A DNA stretch of 64,000 nucleotides from Cyanobacteria bacterium OH_PDB_230 (GTDB lineage: Bacteria > Cyanobacteriota > Vampirovibrionia > Gastranaerophilales > Gastranaerophilaceae). The translations under genes and the position numbers were made by a program. Shown here piece by piece: positions 43,420 to 51,120 of this stretch. How positions within the stretch are numbered: position 1 is the stretch's first letter; the number at the start of each line of letters is the position of its first letter. The notes beneath the pieces are model-generated. The model saw only the letters and a program-made list of their open reading frames with translations. It did not search any database and was not told the origin of the DNA. Location: the NCBI GenBank assembly GCA_023421795.1, contig JAEZSO010000001.1:248001-312000 (forward strand). Direction: 5' to 3'.

Positions 43420-44387
43420 TAGCTTATCTCCACTCTAGGATCAACCAGTTTGAGCAAGATGTCTGCGAGCAGGTTCCCCAAAACTAACATCACTGTACCT
43501 ATCGTCAAAGAAGCCATAACGAGATTTATGTCTGATTTTAAAACAGCTTCCAGTATCAATCTTCCGAGCCCCGGGTATTGAAACACATATTCCGTAAGGG
43601 CAGCCCCGCTTAAAAGAGATGCAAATTCAAATCCCAAAAGAGTCACCATCGGGTTGATTGCGTTTCTGAGCGCATGTTTATAGACGACTTTAGTTTCGCT
43701 TAAACCTTTTGCTCTCGCGAATTTTACATAGTCAGATTCAAGAACGTCCAGAAGATTTCCTCTCATTTGTCTTTGAAGAGATGACAATGAAATGGTGAAA
43801 AGGACAATCACGGGCAACACTAAATGGTGCAAAATATCAATTATCTTGCCGCCGAGCCCGTATGTGGAAAATTTATAACTTGTTAAGCCTCCTGTCGGAA
43901 ACCATCCCGTCTTAACGGCAAATATTAACAGCAGTAAAGCAAAGAAGAATGACGGTATCGCCATCCCGATACTGGACAATATGGTTAATACCCGGTCGAC
44001 AGGCTTTTTCCAGTTTAGTGCAGCCATTATTCCCAAGGGTATTCCGACCATCCAGGTGAAAAGAATTACAAAAGTCGTCAAAAGAAGGGTGTTCGGAATT
44101 CTTTCCATTAATTTTGTAGAGACTTTTTCTCCTGTGGTGCAAATGCCAAAGTTTCCTTTAAGAATGCTTTTTAGCCACAGTCCGTATTGAACTGCTATAG
44201 GTTTATCCAGCCCCAGTCTTTTTGTTTCCTGGTTCAAGGTTTCTTGAGAGATTGCAGGGTTTAATTTCAGTTCTGCTAATGGGTCAACAGGACTTAATCT
44301 TATTAAAAAGAAACTTATCAATGTGACTATAAAAAGCAAAGGTATAGTCTGTATCAGTCTTTTTAGTATGTATGTTAATAAATTCAT
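43419..44387 (-). CDS. Peptide ABC transporter permease (OppB/DppB type)
   Basis: A 322-aa permease. The N-terminal Y-I-L-K-R-L-I-Q-T-I-P-L-L-F, L-G-L-D-K-P-I-x-V-Q-Y and the EAA loop A-R-A-K-G-L-S-E-T-K-V-V-Y-K-H-A-L-R-N-A match OppB. It is the first gene of oppB-oppC-mgtC-TPR, joined by overlaps or short gaps. Substrates are probably peptides, though nickel and sugar members share the fold. Confidence 0.9.
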   Translation of the reverse strand: MNLLTYILKRLIQTIPLLFIVTLISFFLIRLSPVDPLAELKLNPAISQETLNQETKRLGLDKPIAVQYGLWLKSILKGNFGICTTGEKVSTKLMERIPNTLLLTTFVILFTWMVGIPLGIMAALNWKKPVDRVLTILSSIGMAIPSFFFALLLLIFAVKTGWFPTGGLTSYKFSTYGLGGKIIDILHHLVLPVIVLFTISLSSLQRQMRGNLLDVLESDYVKFARAKGLSETKVVYKHALRNAINPMVTLLGFEFASLLSGAALTEYVFQYPGLGRLILEAVLKSDINLVMASLTIGTVMLVLGNLLADILLKLVDPRVEIS

Positions 44388-44495
44388 AGAATAAGTTTAG
44401 TAGATTTTTGTGAATTTGCCAATTACACAACTTAACTTATCCGTGCGAAAATTAAACCTTGCTAACTTTTTATGTACATAAAAATGCGATGAGTT

Positions 44496-45416
44496 CTATT
44501 TCTGGTCTTGGTATGCTTCATTTATGTTTTCAACCAAATTTAATTCTTTGAAAAATTCTTTAACCCTATCAAGGCACCATTCGTTAGAATTATGTGAACC
44601 TTCTTCTGATAAGAACAGGGTAGAGTTTTTATTCAGCTTGTGAAGCTCTTTGGCTATATTATACGGTATTTTTTTATCTTCTTTACTGTGTAATATCAAA
44701 ATCGGGCACTCGATTTTTTCTATTTTTTTATTGTTCTCAAAATTTTGTATGAAGCGGTTTTGTTCAAAAAGTTTTTCTACAAAAGGTTTTAAATTTTGTA
44801 ATTTAATTCTTTTTAGGTACATATCGCTTATGGTTATTGCTGCTGTTTTTATGTCATAAATGGCGCTTTCTAAAATGACCGCTTTAAGCTTGTATTTTAA
44901 AGCAATTTCGCACGCAACACACGAGCCTAATGAACGCCCCCAGAATATAATATTTTCTGATTTTATGCCTTTTTTATGCAGAAACTCTATTGCACATTCG
45001 GCATCGGTGTAAATACCTTGCTCGGATGGCAATCCGGCGCTTCTATAGTGTCCTCTGTAAGAGAGAAATAAAGAACCGATTCCTGCCTTTTTCAAGAACA
45101 ATACTGTGTTTTGCCATTTTGAAATATTCTCCGATTGTCCGTGGCAAAATACGGCAACTGTACTTTCATTGTTAGGGTTGACATACCAGCCGTAAATTTT
45201 TACACAATCTCGAGTGATAAGTTTTATGGCTTCTATTTCATTTTTTAGTTCGGGAATAACAGGATAGATTTTTTTTATCCTGGGCGAAAAAAATATTCTA
45301 TTTTCTAATTTAAGCCTGAGTTTATTCCAAAATGCGCCTTTTTTCGGTATTAAAGCATAGCATAGCAAGAATATCAGTTTACTTAAAATATAGTATAAGC
45401 AGAAAACCGTTGTCAT
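44496..45416 (-). CDS. Alpha/beta hydrolase, membrane-anchored
   Basis: A 306-aa protein with a hydrophobic N-terminus (about 4-22) and an alpha/beta-hydrolase fold. The oxyanion region is F-C-H-G-Q, the nucleophile elbow G-R-S-L-G, the acid Asp in H-S-K-E-D-K, and the His in G-S-H-N-S. It looks like the BEM46/FrsA-like group of serine hydrolases. The substrate is unknown. The ATG follows an extended -10 box by 6 nt with no Shine-Dalgarno. Confidence 0.78.
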   Translation of the reverse strand: MTTVFCLYYILSKLIFLLCYALIPKKGAFWNKLRLKLENRIFFSPRIKKIYPVIPELKNEIEAIKLITRDCVKIYGWYVNPNNESTVAVFCHGQSENISKWQNTVLFLKKAGIGSLFLSYRGHYRSAGLPSEQGIYTDAECAIEFLHKKGIKSENIIFWGRSLGSCVACEIALKYKLKAVILESAIYDIKTAAITISDMYLKRIKLQNLKPFVEKLFEQNRFIQNFENNKKIEKIECPILILHSKEDKKIPYNIAKELHKLNKNSTLFLSEEGSHNSNEWCLDRVKEFFKELNLVENINEAYQDQK

Positions 45417-45422
45417 AATGAC

Positions 45423-45431
45423 ATTATAACA
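45423..45431 (-). promoter_or_regulatory. Extended -10 promoter, leaderless start
   Basis: TGTTATAAT on the minus strand ends 6 nt before ATG 45416. It is divergent from the ilvC promoter about 40 nt away. Confidence 0.55.
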
Positions 45432-45466
45432 AATCTGAGCAAAATATGTAATTAACTGCTTCTTTG

Positions 45467-45475
45467 TGATAAAAT
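45467..45475 (+). promoter_or_regulatory. ilvC promoter (extended -10)
   Basis: TGATAAAAT lies about 36 nt before the ilvC ATG. AAGAAGGAG is in the leader. No leucine-rich leader peptide or T-box was seen. Confidence 0.45.
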
Positions 45476-45510
45476 AACGTTGAACTTTTAAAAGAAGGAG
45501 AAGTTAAAAA

Positions 45511-46545
45511 ATGAGTACATCAGCGAATTTAAAAATTTACACGGACAAAGATATCAATAAGGATATGATCCTGTCTAAAAAAGTAGCTGTCATAGGCTAT
45601 GGATCTCAAGGTTACGGACAAATTACCAATCTGAGAGACTCCGGGTGTAATGTCGCTGTGGGTTTAAGACTTGATGGACCTTCCGCTAAAAAAGCTCAAG
45701 CCGAAGGCTTAAAAGTTATGAGTATTGAAGAAGCCGTTGAGTGGGCTGATGTTATTCAAATTCTTATTCCTGATGAAATTCAGGCTAAGGTTTATGAATC
45801 TCAAATAAAACCTCATTTGACAGCAGGCAAATATTTAATGTTTGCGCATGGTTTCAATATTCACTTCAACAAAATCGTTCCTCCAAAAGATGTTAACGTT
45901 ATAATGGTTGCCCCAAAAGGACCGGGACACACAGTTAGAAGCGAATACTTAGCCGGAAGAGGCGTTCCTGCTTTGATTGCTGTATATCAAGATCCATCAG
46001 GAGACTCAAAAGAAGTTGCTCTTGCATATGCTTCTTGTATAGGTTCAGGCAGATCAGGCATAATCGAAACTACTTTCAGGGAAGAAACAGAAACAGATTT
46101 GTTCGGTGAACAAGCTGTTCTTTGTGGAGGCACTGCATCACTTATCCAGGCAGGTTTTGAAACCCTTGTTGAAGCAGGATATTCTCCTTACATGGCTTAC
46201 TTTGAATGTTTACACGAATTAAAATTAATAGTTGATTTGATTTTCCAAGGCGGAATTTCAGATATGAGATATTCAATCTCTAATACGGCTGAATACGGCG
46301 ATGTTACAAGAGGCCCTAGAGTCGTCACAGCTGAAACTAAAAAAGAAATGAAAAAGATATTAACTGAAATTCAAGACGGTACATTTGCTTCAGAATGGCT
46401 GAATGAATACAATTCAGGCATGCCAAACTTCAACAAATTGAGAAAAGAAGGCGAAGAGCACCAAATTGAAAAAGTCGGTAAAGAACTTCGTTCTTTGTTC
46501 ACTTGGGGCGGCCAAGACAGAATTATTGACAGAGACAAAAACTAG
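45511..46545 (+). CDS. ilvC: Ketol-acid reductoisomerase
   Basis: Class I KARI of branched-chain amino acid synthesis: isomerises and reduces acetolactate. The Rossmann loop is G-Y-G-S-Q-G-Y-G-Q, with L-R-L-D-G-P-S as the cofactor-specificity loop. Metal ligands lie in the D-x-x-x-E (D-L-F-G-E-Q) and C-L-H-E-L-K-L-I motifs. 344 aa is typical. ilvBN are not adjacent. It has its own promoter and terminator. Confidence 0.95.
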   Translation: MSTSANLKIYTDKDINKDMILSKKVAVIGYGSQGYGQITNLRDSGCNVAVGLRLDGPSAKKAQAEGLKVMSIEEAVEWADVIQILIPDEIQAKVYESQIKPHLTAGKYLMFAHGFNIHFNKIVPPKDVNVIMVAPKGPGHTVRSEYLAGRGVPALIAVYQDPSGDSKEVALAYASCIGSGRSGIIETTFREETETDLFGEQAVLCGGTASLIQAGFETLVEAGYSPYMAYFECLHELKLIVDLIFQGGISDMRYSISNTAEYGDVTRGPRVVTAETKKEMKKILTEIQDGTFASEWLNEYNSGMPNFNKLRKEGEEHQIEKVGKELRSLFTWGGQDRIIDRDKN

Positions 46546-46573
46546 TAAATAATTCAAGATTGAAACTAAAAAC

Positions 46574-46601
46574 AAAAAGCTCCTTTTTTAAGGAGCTTTT
46601 T
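46574..46601. terminator. Bidirectional terminator after ilvC
   Basis: AAAAAGCTCCTT (46574-46585) and AAGGAGCTTTTT (46590-46601) form a perfect 12-bp stem with A and T tracts. It serves ilvC and the convergent nucleotidyltransferase gene. Confidence 0.88.
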
Positions 46602-46622
46602 AATGTTTATAGAATTTGATTT

Positions 46623-48440
46623 TTATTCTGCTATGAACATATTACCTATTGCATCTGTTACGTTCATTGCTGTTTTAAACGATTCAAAGTTATTTCTTGC
46701 TTTTTTAGACTGGTAAACAATGCTTGTATCAATATCAACATTGGAACGGAAGTCGTTAAGGATAAAGGTAGGTACGCCATAGAATTTATTTTCTTTTCCT
46801 GTACCTTTTTCTTCTGTTTCATAAGCAACGTCTTTGATAACTTTTAAGTATGCTTCAGCTGTTCCGATATCATCCCAGAAAGCAGGTTTTCCATCCGCTC
46901 TTTCAAGAGGAAGAGTATAAACTTTCATCGGTTTACCTTCTGAATTTAATAGTTTACCTTCATTACAAAGCCTTACGATTTCCGGCATTACATCTCCGCC
47001 TAATCCGGCTTTATCTTTCATTTCTTTTAGTACGTCAACTGCTTCCTTGCTCATTACGTATATGCCTGGATTGGAATAGAACATGCCTGTTTTAGGATCT
47101 TTTGCAGTTTGTACGGCATTGAATTTGTCCATGTTTTCAATATATTTGTCCATTGCACTGCTGTATTCTTCATCCGAACCGAATTCTGCAGGTTGCGGTG
47201 ATACAGGTGGGGTTGTCGTATATGGAGATTTTTCGACAAAGTCTTTTATCTGTATGTTTCCGTTTTGGTCTTTTTCATATCCTAGTAATCCAAACGATTT
47301 TGCTCTGTTTCCGTCTACAGGGTAGTATGGAATTACTAAAGCTGCATCAGGAAGGGTTTTTAGAGCGTGGTATGTTCTTGTGATATCAGCGTTTGTGAAG
47401 ATGTCGGCATTTAATATGATTAGGTCTTTATCTTCAGGAATGATGCCTTTATGTATAGCTTCTGAAATAGCTCCGCCATCAGTTTTGTATTTGTTTGTAT
47501 GAACAACGTTATCACCTTCTATGCTGTGGTTTTGGCTTAAATATGTTATGTTGTCTTCTCCGTTGCCTTGTATTATTCCTGCTGAGGCAGCCATATTAAG
47601 CGAAGTACCGATAATTCTGCATTTATCAGTTGTTGGAAGGAAGTATGACGGTTTGTTTTCATTTTCTCTTGTAAGGTTAAATATCCTTTCGCCAAAGCCT
47701 CCTGCTGGAATTGCCACAAAAGGTTTATGTGTTTCGATATCTTCAACAAAAGCGCCTTTTGTCATTTGCTGAGGAAGATCAGAGTTCATATATAAATCCA
47801 CTGCATTTTGCGTTCTTGATTCAAGGTTTAAGGTAGAAATTGCCAAGTTCCCTTTAAAAGAAATTCCATTTTGTTTTTTAATGGTGCTGACTTCTCCATC
47901 GGATTCGTAAATTTCTCCGGGCATTATCAAGCTGAAATCTTTGCTTATGATTTTGCTTCCTGCAAGCATTTTTATTCTTGACTCACCAAGAGAAGGGTGT
48001 TTAACAGTAACTTCAGGCATAAACTTACCTTGTTTATATGTTAAAACAGGCGGTTTAGCTCCTTTTTTTATCGTAGCTATAAATAACTCTTTTTTATGGT
48101 CGTTAGAAACTACATATTGAGTTGTTTCCGCGCCGACTTTTTTTGTTACGTTAAGTCCATCGGCATTTAAGTGTTTTTTGCCTTCCGGCATGTCTTTTAA
48201 AGCGATATGAATGTCTTTATCAATAGAAACTATGTCTTCTATTCTCATTTCTTTTGCGCCAATGTATTTTTCAATATCATCTTTACCTTTGAAACCAACT
48301 AAATAAGAATTTGAGTTTGGCATTTTGTTTAAATCTAAAGCTTTAGATTCTGGTTGGGGCATCGGTTCAGGCTGTTTTACAGGTCCTGTTGATGCTGGTT
48401 TTGAAATTTCATTGAAGCTTTGCAGTTTGGAAATTTTCAT
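46623..48440 (-). CDS. Two-part nucleotidyltransferase-like protein with FKG motifs
   Basis: A 605-aa protein. Residues 1-200 are unrecognised: L-V-G-F-K-G-K (48-53) after a Pro/Gln-rich linker, then a beta-rich module closed by a second G-I-S-F-K-G (192-197). From about 235 the sequence looks like a sugar-phosphate nucleotidyltransferase (A-G-G-F-G-E-R in place of G-G-x-G-T-R, L-N-A-D-I-F, F-V-E-K-S, W-D-D-I-G-T). The insertion with proline repeats near 405-415 is unusual. The donor is unknown; ADP-glucose or GDP-mannose enzymes are closest. ACGGGG precedes the ATG. Confidence 0.7.
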   Translation of the reverse strand: MKISKLQSFNEISKPASTGPVKQPEPMPQPESKALDLNKMPNSNSYLVGFKGKDDIEKYIGAKEMRIEDIVSIDKDIHIALKDMPEGKKHLNADGLNVTKKVGAETTQYVVSNDHKKELFIATIKKGAKPPVLTYKQGKFMPEVTVKHPSLGESRIKMLAGSKIISKDFSLIMPGEIYESDGEVSTIKKQNGISFKGNLAISTLNLESRTQNAVDLYMNSDLPQQMTKGAFVEDIETHKPFVAIPAGGFGERIFNLTRENENKPSYFLPTTDKCRIIGTSLNMAASAGIIQGNGEDNITYLSQNHSIEGDNVVHTNKYKTDGGAISEAIHKGIIPEDKDLIILNADIFTNADITRTYHALKTLPDAALVIPYYPVDGNRAKSFGLLGYEKDQNGNIQIKDFVEKSPYTTTPPVSPQPAEFGSDEEYSSAMDKYIENMDKFNAVQTAKDPKTGMFYSNPGIYVMSKEAVDVLKEMKDKAGLGGDVMPEIVRLCNEGKLLNSEGKPMKVYTLPLERADGKPAFWDDIGTAEAYLKVIKDVAYETEEKGTGKENKFYGVPTFILNDFRSNVDIDTSIVYQSKKARNNFESFKTAMNVTDAIGNMFIAE

Positions 48441-48510
48441 ATGTTACCCCGTATTAAACTAATAAACTGTATACACATGCTTTAAAGCCCGTAAAAATAA
48501 AAAATGTCGC

Positions 48511-48533
48511 TTTGTTAATTAATGTAACAAAAA
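48511..48533. promoter_or_regulatory. Second copy of the shared 17-nt element
   Basis: AATTAATGTAACAAAAA at 48517-48533 matches 3734-3750 exactly. TTTGTTA (48511-48517) and TAACAAA (48525-48531) form an inverted repeat with a 7-nt spacer, midway between the divergent genes 48440 and 48627. ATACTTTATA at 48601-48610 recurs at the other site too. Confidence 0.5.
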
Positions 48534-48626
48534 GCATAAAATATTCCCTTTTTTCCTAAAGCACATTAAATAAATAACCGATAAGTATCATGTAGCGAGA
48601 ATACTTTATAAGATTAGGAGAAAAAA

Positions 48627-49016
48627 ATGGCAAACAATATCAATCCAATCAACATTAATACTCAGGCCATCAAGTACGCTCAATTGAGTCATCCTGAGAA
48701 AAAAGAAGATGCAATAAAAGATGCATCAAAAGAATCTAAACCAGCAATCGGACAAAAAGAAGTCCCTGCTAGTGACGTTTTAAGTTATATGGCTGCTCAA
48801 AGCGTTGATGTACAGCCAAAAGTAAAGAAAACAGTTGACGTTTCAAAATATGTAACTCCGGAGCAAGCGCAAAGAATAGCCGGCTTTGTTCAGGGGTTTG
48901 AAAAAGAAGTAGAAAAAGGGTTACTGAACTTTAACAAAGAGTTCCCCGGCAATGGTCTTTCAGAAGCTGCTAAGTTGGGAATAGCAGCACAAATCTACGA
49001 TAAAGACCAAATCTAA
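48627..49016 (+). CDS. Hypothetical protein (129 aa)
   Basis: A soluble, lysine- and alanine-rich protein, not recognised. The N-terminus is N-N-I-N-P-I-N-I-N-T-Q and the middle looks unstructured. The C-terminal 55 residues (Y-V-T-P-E-Q-A-Q-R-I-A-G-F-V) look like a small helical domain. TTAGGAG precedes the ATG and a terminator follows. The upstream region shares an element with the 55-aa gene at 3824. A sigma-28-like TAAA/CCGATAA pair at 48557-48584 has a spacer one base too long. Confidence 0.6.
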   Translation: MANNINPININTQAIKYAQLSHPEKKEDAIKDASKESKPAIGQKEVPASDVLSYMAAQSVDVQPKVKKTVDVSKYVTPEQAQRIAGFVQGFEKEVEKGLLNFNKEFPGNGLSEAAKLGIAAQIYDKDQI

Positions 49017-49064
49017 TAGATTTATACTCCTCCGACTCCATATTATTGTTTGTTATTTTTTTTC

Positions 49065-49093
49065 AGGCCGTGTCAAAACGGCCTTTATTTTTT
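49065..49093 (+). terminator. Terminator after the 129-aa gene
   Basis: AGGCCGT (49065-49071) pairs with ACGGCCT (49078-49084), followed by TTATTTTTTG. Confidence 0.8.
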
Positions 49094-49170
49094 GTTTAAA
49101 TATTGTTTTCATTGTTGTTGAAAGCTTTATTTTTAAGATTGTTTTTAATTTTCAGCCAAAATAAATTTTC

Positions 49171-49179
49171 TGTTATAAT
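49171..49179 (+). promoter_or_regulatory. Extended -10 promoter of the nfnA-like gene
   Basis: TGTTATAAT lies 35 nt before GTG 49215, leaving a leader that holds GGAG. Confidence 0.5.
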
Positions 49180-49214
49180 ATTTATAATAAAAAACTAGCA
49201 AATTGGAGAAAAAA

Positions 49215-50063
49215 GTGGGTTATAAAATCTTAGCTAAAACAGAATTATGTCCTAATCAATATGAAATAAGAATCGATGCGCCTTACATAACAAGAAACGC
49301 AAAAGCAGGGCAATTTATAATATTAAGAGTAGATAAAAAAGGCGAAAGAGTGCCTTTAACTATTGCTGATGTTGACAAAGAAAAAGGCGAATTAACTATA
49401 GTCTATATGGCTGTTGGGTTTTCTACAAAAAAACTTGCGCTTTTAAATGTCGGCGATGAAATAGCAGACATAGTAGGACCTTTAGGGAAGCCAACACATA
49501 TAGAAAAATATGGCACAGTTGTTTGTTTGGCAGGCGGCTACGGAGCTGCACCTTGTTATCTTATTGCAAAAGCTTTTAAAGAGGCGGGAAATAAGGTTTA
49601 TATGATCATGGGCGCCAGAAATAAAGACCTTATCTTCTGGGAAGACAAAATGAAAGATGCCTGCACTGAGCTGTTTATAACTACTGACGACGGTTCGTTA
49701 GGTACAAAAGGTTTTGTAACAAACATTCTTTCAGACCTTATGGAAAAAGAAAAAATCGATTACGCCATTGCTGTCGGGCCAATGCCTATGATGAGGGCGG
49801 TTGCAGAACTTACCAGAGGTAAAGGCATTAAAACAGAAGCAAGCATGAACCCTATTATGGTTGATGGTACAGGCATGTGTGGTGCTTGCAGGGTAACCGT
49901 AGGAAACGAAGTGAAGTTCGCTTGTGTTGATGGGCCTGATTTTGATGCTCATTTGATTGATTTTGATGAAGTTATAAACAGAAGCAGAATCTATAAAGAT
50001 CAGGAAACATCAAGAGAGGCGAACTGTAATTTGTTAAAACAGGCAGATTCTTTAAAAAAGTAG
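49215..50063 (+). CDS. NfnA/SudB-type ferredoxin:NADP reductase alpha subunit
   Basis: A flavoprotein of about 283 aa of the dihydroorotate-dehydrogenase electron-transfer (PyrK) superfamily. The FAD-binding part has R-V-P-L-T-I-A-D (about 45-52). The NAD(P) part has L-A-G-G-Y-G-A-A-P (105-113). The C-terminal [2Fe-2S] region is D-G-T-G-M-C-G-A-C with Cys at 222, 225 and 237 and an Asp ligand at 217. It matches the small subunit of NfnAB or sulfide dehydrogenase. The catalytic partner NfnB/SudA is not adjacent, so bifurcation cannot be assumed. GTG 49215 is chosen over TTG 49203 because GGAG lies 6 nt before it. Confidence 0.83.
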   Translation: MGYKILAKTELCPNQYEIRIDAPYITRNAKAGQFIILRVDKKGERVPLTIADVDKEKGELTIVYMAVGFSTKKLALLNVGDEIADIVGPLGKPTHIEKYGTVVCLAGGYGAAPCYLIAKAFKEAGNKVYMIMGARNKDLIFWEDKMKDACTELFITTDDGSLGTKGFVTNILSDLMEKEKIDYAIAVGPMPMMRAVAELTRGKGIKTEASMNPIMVDGTGMCGACRVTVGNEVKFACVDGPDFDAHLIDFDEVINRSRIYKDQETSREANCNLLKQADSLKK

Positions 50064-50072
50064 GAGAATAAA

Positions 50073-50243
50073 ATGAGTATACCTATTTGTCCATTAATGA
50101 GTGCTGGAAACAACATCGAGATTATTTGTGCACAGGAAAAATGCGCCTGGTATGTAAAAAGCTACAAAACTTGTTCTATGTACCTGTTAGGGCATAATGC
50201 AGTGTTAGACATCAAGCAAAAACAGTCTCCAAAAGGAAAGTAA
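50073..50243 (+). CDS. Four-cysteine miniprotein (56 aa)
   Basis: A short ORF with strong support: AGGAG overlaps the stop of the upstream flavoprotein gene, 6 nt before the ATG, so the two are cotranscribed. Cys at 6, 19, 24 and 34 (C-P-L-M-S, C-A-Q-E-K-C-A-W, T-C) look like a small zinc or Fe-S knuckle. Similar short proteins with C-P-x-M-S and C-x4-C-A-W occur in many bacteria, with unknown function. It converges on the protease gene with no gap. Confidence 0.7.
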   Translation: MSIPICPLMSAGNNIEIICAQEKCAWYVKSYKTCSMYLLGHNAVLDIKQKQSPKGK

Positions 50244-50948
50244 TTATTTTACAACAGCAATTTCTTTTGTTTTGTATTGGCTGATAAGTGTTTTCGCGTC
50301 ATTTACAGGAATCGCAAAGCCTATACCTATGTTTGATTTGTTGTTGTCGGGATTGAAGATTGATTGGCTTATTCCTATGACTTCTCCGCTTGTATTTACA
50401 ATCGGACCGCCTGAACTACCGGGGTTTATGGCAGCATCGGTTTGGATTTTGTTTCTGCTGTAATCTATTCTGGAAACGATTCCGGTTGTTAGTGTTCCGT
50501 TAAAGCCAAAAGGGTTTCCGATTGCCAGAACTTTTTGGCCAACTTTTACATTTGAAGAGTCACCCAGTGCAATTGTAGGTAGAGGTGATTTAGGTTTTAT
50601 TTTTAAAAGAGCAAGATCGTTGTTTTTGCCAAGAATCGAAGATAAAGTGGCTTTATATACTTCCCCTTTTGCGGTTGTGATTTCGATTGTTTTTGCGCCG
50701 TCTATTACATGAGAACTTGTCAGAATCAAGCCGTTAGATTCAATTACGGAGCCGGTTCCGCTGGAAACACCTTCTTCAAGCTGTGCGTCTACAGCTACTA
50801 TTGCAGGATTTATTTTCTCATAGACCGTGACGTTAATCAGCTCGTCCTGATCAAAATTATTCTGGCTAAAAGCAAGTGCAGCGTTGCTTGTCGCTACAGT
50901 TAAAAGCATAAAGATGCTGGTATAAGCATTTAATAATAATTTCCCCAT
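50244..50948 (-). CDS. DegP/HtrA-like serine protease without PDZ
   Basis: A 234-aa secreted trypsin-like protease. The signal peptide occupies about 1-26 (ending A-L-A). The catalytic triad is H80 (L-T-S-S-H-V-I-D), D111 (N-N-D-L-A-L) and S179 (P-G-S-S-G-G-P). Family members usually carry one or two PDZ domains; none is present here. Quality control or processing in the periplasm is likely. Confidence 0.87.
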   Translation of the reverse strand: MGKLLLNAYTSIFMLLTVATSNAALAFSQNNFDQDELINVTVYEKINPAIVAVDAQLEEGVSSGTGSVIESNGLILTSSHVIDGAKTIEITTAKGEVYKATLSSILGKNNDLALLKIKPKSPLPTIALGDSSNVKVGQKVLAIGNPFGFNGTLTTGIVSRIDYSRNKIQTDAAINPGSSGGPIVNTSGEVIGISQSIFNPDNNKSNIGIGFAIPVNDAKTLISQYKTKEIAVVK

Positions 50949-51120
50949 TTTTCACCACTCGTATTTTTACCTTAACATTAAACAGTTTTTTTAGATCTGT
51001 TTCATTCCCGACGTGTTCAATAGTTGGATATATTAAAATTGTTATTATAACTTCAAATTTTATGAAAAAATGTACTGAGATTTCGTGTTTTGAACTATAA
51101 TTGTTTTATAGGAGTGTATC

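Noticed and set aside
48557..48584. Sigma-28-like promoter (TAAA ... ACCGATAA) upstream of the 129-aa gene
   Set aside because: The gap between the two parts is one base longer than the usual sigma-28 spacing and the first base of the -10 differs; none of the hook genes here carries such a site.
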